Source: an uncultured Clostridia bacterium
Lineage (GTDB): Bacteria; Bacillota; Clostridia; Oscillospirales; Ruminococcaceae
Assembly: GCA_946533615.1 (NCBI GenBank)
Contig: CAMNBY010000160.1
Location: 1-6,936 of the forward strand
Length of the DNA stretch: 6,936 nucleotides
Direction of reading: 5' to 3'
The notes beneath the pieces are model-generated. The model was not told the origin of the DNA, made no database searches, and saw only the letters and a list, made by a program, of their open reading frames with translations. The position numbers and the translations under genes were made by a program. This document shows positions 5,257 to 6,936 of the stretch, piece by piece (position 1 is the stretch's first letter; each line of letters starts with the position of its first letter).

Positions 5257-6936
5257 ATGGAAAAGATGAAAGAAAAACTAAAAGAGCTGCTTGGCCGATA
5301 TACTCTTACTATCGCGCTTGGCTGTGTCATCACATACCTGATAATCGACCGCTACTTCTACGAGCAGGTGGTCCTTTATACGGCATTGTTCGGTGTCGCG
5401 GCTGTGGCTCTCTTTTTGCTGTTCGACCAGCTGAGGAAGCACAAATTCCTCGGCCCGCTGATCTATATCGGCCTGCTCGTCGGCGTTTATTTTCTTTCGT
5501 CAAACTCGCTGTACAGCGGCTGGCGCTCCTCGGGCGTGATACCTACGGATTGGTTCTACCTGCAAAGAGTTGATACAGGCTTCGTCTTCGAGTATTTCCT
5601 TGCCCTCTATGTCTTCGGCGGCTTTTTCCTGATCTCGATACTCTACTATTTCACCCAGGTGCGTTTCAGAAGCCTCGGCCTCATGCTCTGCCTGCTTTTC
5701 CCCTTCGTGATCTATGCAAAACGCGCCGATGTTATGTCGCCATTTCAGGTAACACTCATAATCACTCTCTTTCTGGCGATAGTCGTGCACAACCGCCAGC
5801 AGCAAAGTATTTCTGACGGCGTTAGAGCCGTCCACGATATGGCATACTATGTTTCGCTGGCGCTTTTTGCTTCTCTGGCAGGTGCTGTTTGTATGCTGAT
5901 CCCGCTGCCGGAGGCCAAGTCCGTGCTGGAGCGTGACTCCCACGCATTTGACGTGATGGTCAACAACCGAAACAGTTCCTCTGATTATTCGGGTTATAGC
6001 CGAACATCTTCCCCGCGTTACGGCGCAAGCTACACAAACGAGATCATCTTTTACTGCGACACCACCGACGATCAGGACGTCTACTACCTGAAGCGCCAGG
6101 CGTATGACACCTTTGAAAAAGACGTCTGGACAACTGATTACAGCTCTGTCAAGTTCTCCGATTACAGCTATTATCATAAGGTGAACATCAACCGAGACGA
6201 GTATTACGGCTATTTCAAGACAGTCGCCGATCGGGAGCTGCTGACGGAAAGCCTGAACGTCCCCGAATACAGCCTCGAGGAGTTCCACGTCCACGACGAC
6301 GACTTCCGCGGTATGTATGTGCCTGTGCCCCCGGGGGTTATCGGCCGTGATTATTCCTACGCCGCCTCGGACGGGTATTACACCTACGGCGACGGCGAGA
6401 CCAGTGTCGGAAACAACGGCGACACCGACAGAGATTATGACTACACTGTCTATTTCTATCCCGAGAAGGAGGAGGACCATCGGTTCGCCGCTTCTCTCAG
6501 GCTCACTGGCCAGCAGTATTACGATATGCTGAAAAAAGCCCGCCGCCACGGAATCGCAGAAAGCGAGCCCCTCATCGAGCAGTACGAGATGGCTCTCAGC
6601 TCCTATACAGGCAGCGTCGAGTGCTCGGACAGAATGAAAGAGCTCGCCTTCGAGATCACCAAGGACTGCAAGTCCGATTACGAAAAGGCCGTCGCTTTCG
6701 TGAACTATTTCGAGCAGAATGATTATGTCTACGACCTCGAGTACACTCCTACAGATACCTCGCTCGACTATTTCCTCTTCGAGAGCAAGACAGGCTCCTG
6801 CACCAGCTATGCGACCTCAATGGCGATAATGGCAAGGATCGTCGGCCTGCCCGCAAGATATGTCGAAGGCTTCGTGGCCTACGAGCGTGACGAGAGCGAC
6901 AGCGACTCCTTTGTCGTCCGCGATGCCCATGCCCAC
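5257..6936 (+). CDS. Membrane transglutaminase-like protein (TgpA/YebA type), 3' end outside window
   Basis: The frame is open from ATG 5257 to the last base: 560 codons with no stop. Hydrophobic segments lie at about 15-31, 37-56, 63-81, 112-132, 139-155, 162-178 and 196-215. The region that follows is hydrophilic and probably extracytoplasmic. Residues 231-400 are very rich in Tyr and Asp. The transglutaminase-like core (PF01841) begins near 475 with GSCTSYATSMAIMARIVGLP (513-532), where Cys515 is the expected nucleophile, then ARYVEGFV. The catalytic His is probably His560 in RDAHAH at the very edge; the catalytic Asp and any final membrane segment or DUF4129-like tail are missing. The gene starts 12 nt after DUF58 without a clear Shine-Dalgarno sequence; ATG 5266 is an alternative start. 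In TgpA/YebA proteins this domain faces outside and is assumed to be a protease or cross-linking enzyme. The substrate is unknown. Confidence 0.9.
   Translation, partial: MEKMKEKLKELLGRYTLTIALGCVITYLIIDRYFYEQVVLYTALFGVAAVALFLLFDQLRKHKFLGPLIYIGLLVGVYFLSSNSLYSGWRSSGVIPTDWFYLQRVDTGFVFEYFLALYVFGGFFLISILYYFTQVRFRSLGLMLCLLFPFVIYAKRADVMSPFQVTLIITLFLAIVVHNRQQQSISDGVRAVHDMAYYVSLALFASLAGAVCMLIPLPEAKSVLERDSHAFDVMVNNRNSSSDYSGYSRTSSPRYGASYTNEIIFYCDTTDDQDVYYLKRQAYDTFEKDVWTTDYSSVKFSDYSYYHKVNINRDEYYGYFKTVADRELLTESLNVPEYSLEEFHVHDDDFRGMYVPVPPGVIGRDYSYAASDGYYTYGDGETSVGNNGDTDRDYDYTVYFYPEKEEDHRFAASLRLTGQQYYDMLKKARRHGIAESEPLIEQYEMALSSYTGSVECSDRMKELAFEITKDCKSDYEKAVAFVNYFEQNDYVYDLEYTPTDTSLDYFLFESKTGSCTSYATSMAIMARIVGLPARYVEGFVAYERDESDSDSFVVRDAHAH

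Noticed and set aside
5500..6549. A 349-codon minus-strand open frame opposite the transglutaminase gene
   Set aside because: The + strand frame here encodes membrane segments and leads straight into a clear transglutaminase core. The minus-strand product (Val/Ile-rich, low complexity) resembles no family and has no promoter or ribosome binding site that I can see.

Overview
The window looks like chromosomal DNA of an anaerobic Clostridia-type Firmicute, most likely a Ruminococcus-like or other Oscillospirales gut/rumen bacterium. The reasons are the glgC-glgD-glgA order (GlgD is a Firmicute-type partner of GlgC), strong purine-rich ribosome binding sites, a consensus sigma-A promoter and roughly balanced GC. 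The genus is an inference. All genes are on the + strand and packed tightly. I see no mobile elements, tRNA or rRNA genes, or CRISPR arrays.

Region 1 (1-3014) is the end of a glycogen (alpha-1,4-glucan) synthesis operon. It holds the C-terminal beta-helix part of glgC, then complete glgD and glgA. GlgC/GlgD make ADP-glucose from glucose-1-phosphate and ATP, and GlgA transfers the glucose to the growing glucan. A 10-bp hairpin with almost no U-tract lies between glgD and glgA. A stronger intrinsic terminator follows glgA.

Region 2 (3015-3142) is the only substantial intergenic regulatory region. It holds a perfect-consensus sigma-A promoter (TTGACA, 17-bp spacer, TATAAT). A 16-bp perfect palindrome covers its -10 box and predicted start site, and a strong Shine-Dalgarno sequence follows.

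Region 3 (3143-6936) is a MoxR ATPase / DUF58 / membrane transglutaminase cassette. MoxR and DUF58 overlap by one base (TGATG), and the third gene starts 12 nt after DUF58. The third ORF is open to the window edge and encodes seven predicted N-terminal membrane segments, an unusually Tyr/Asp-rich external region and a transglutaminase-like domain whose catalytic Cys is present. The arrangement is widely conserved in bacteria (for example B. subtilis yeaC-yeaD-yebA). A cytoplasmic AAA+ ATPase is thought to act on or with the DUF58 protein and the membrane enzyme at the cell envelope, but the substrate is unknown.

The most interesting points are the palindrome-embedded promoter, loss of the ADP-glucose-binding Lys15 in GlgA, loss of substrate-binding residues in GlgD, and the composition of the transglutaminase ectodomain.
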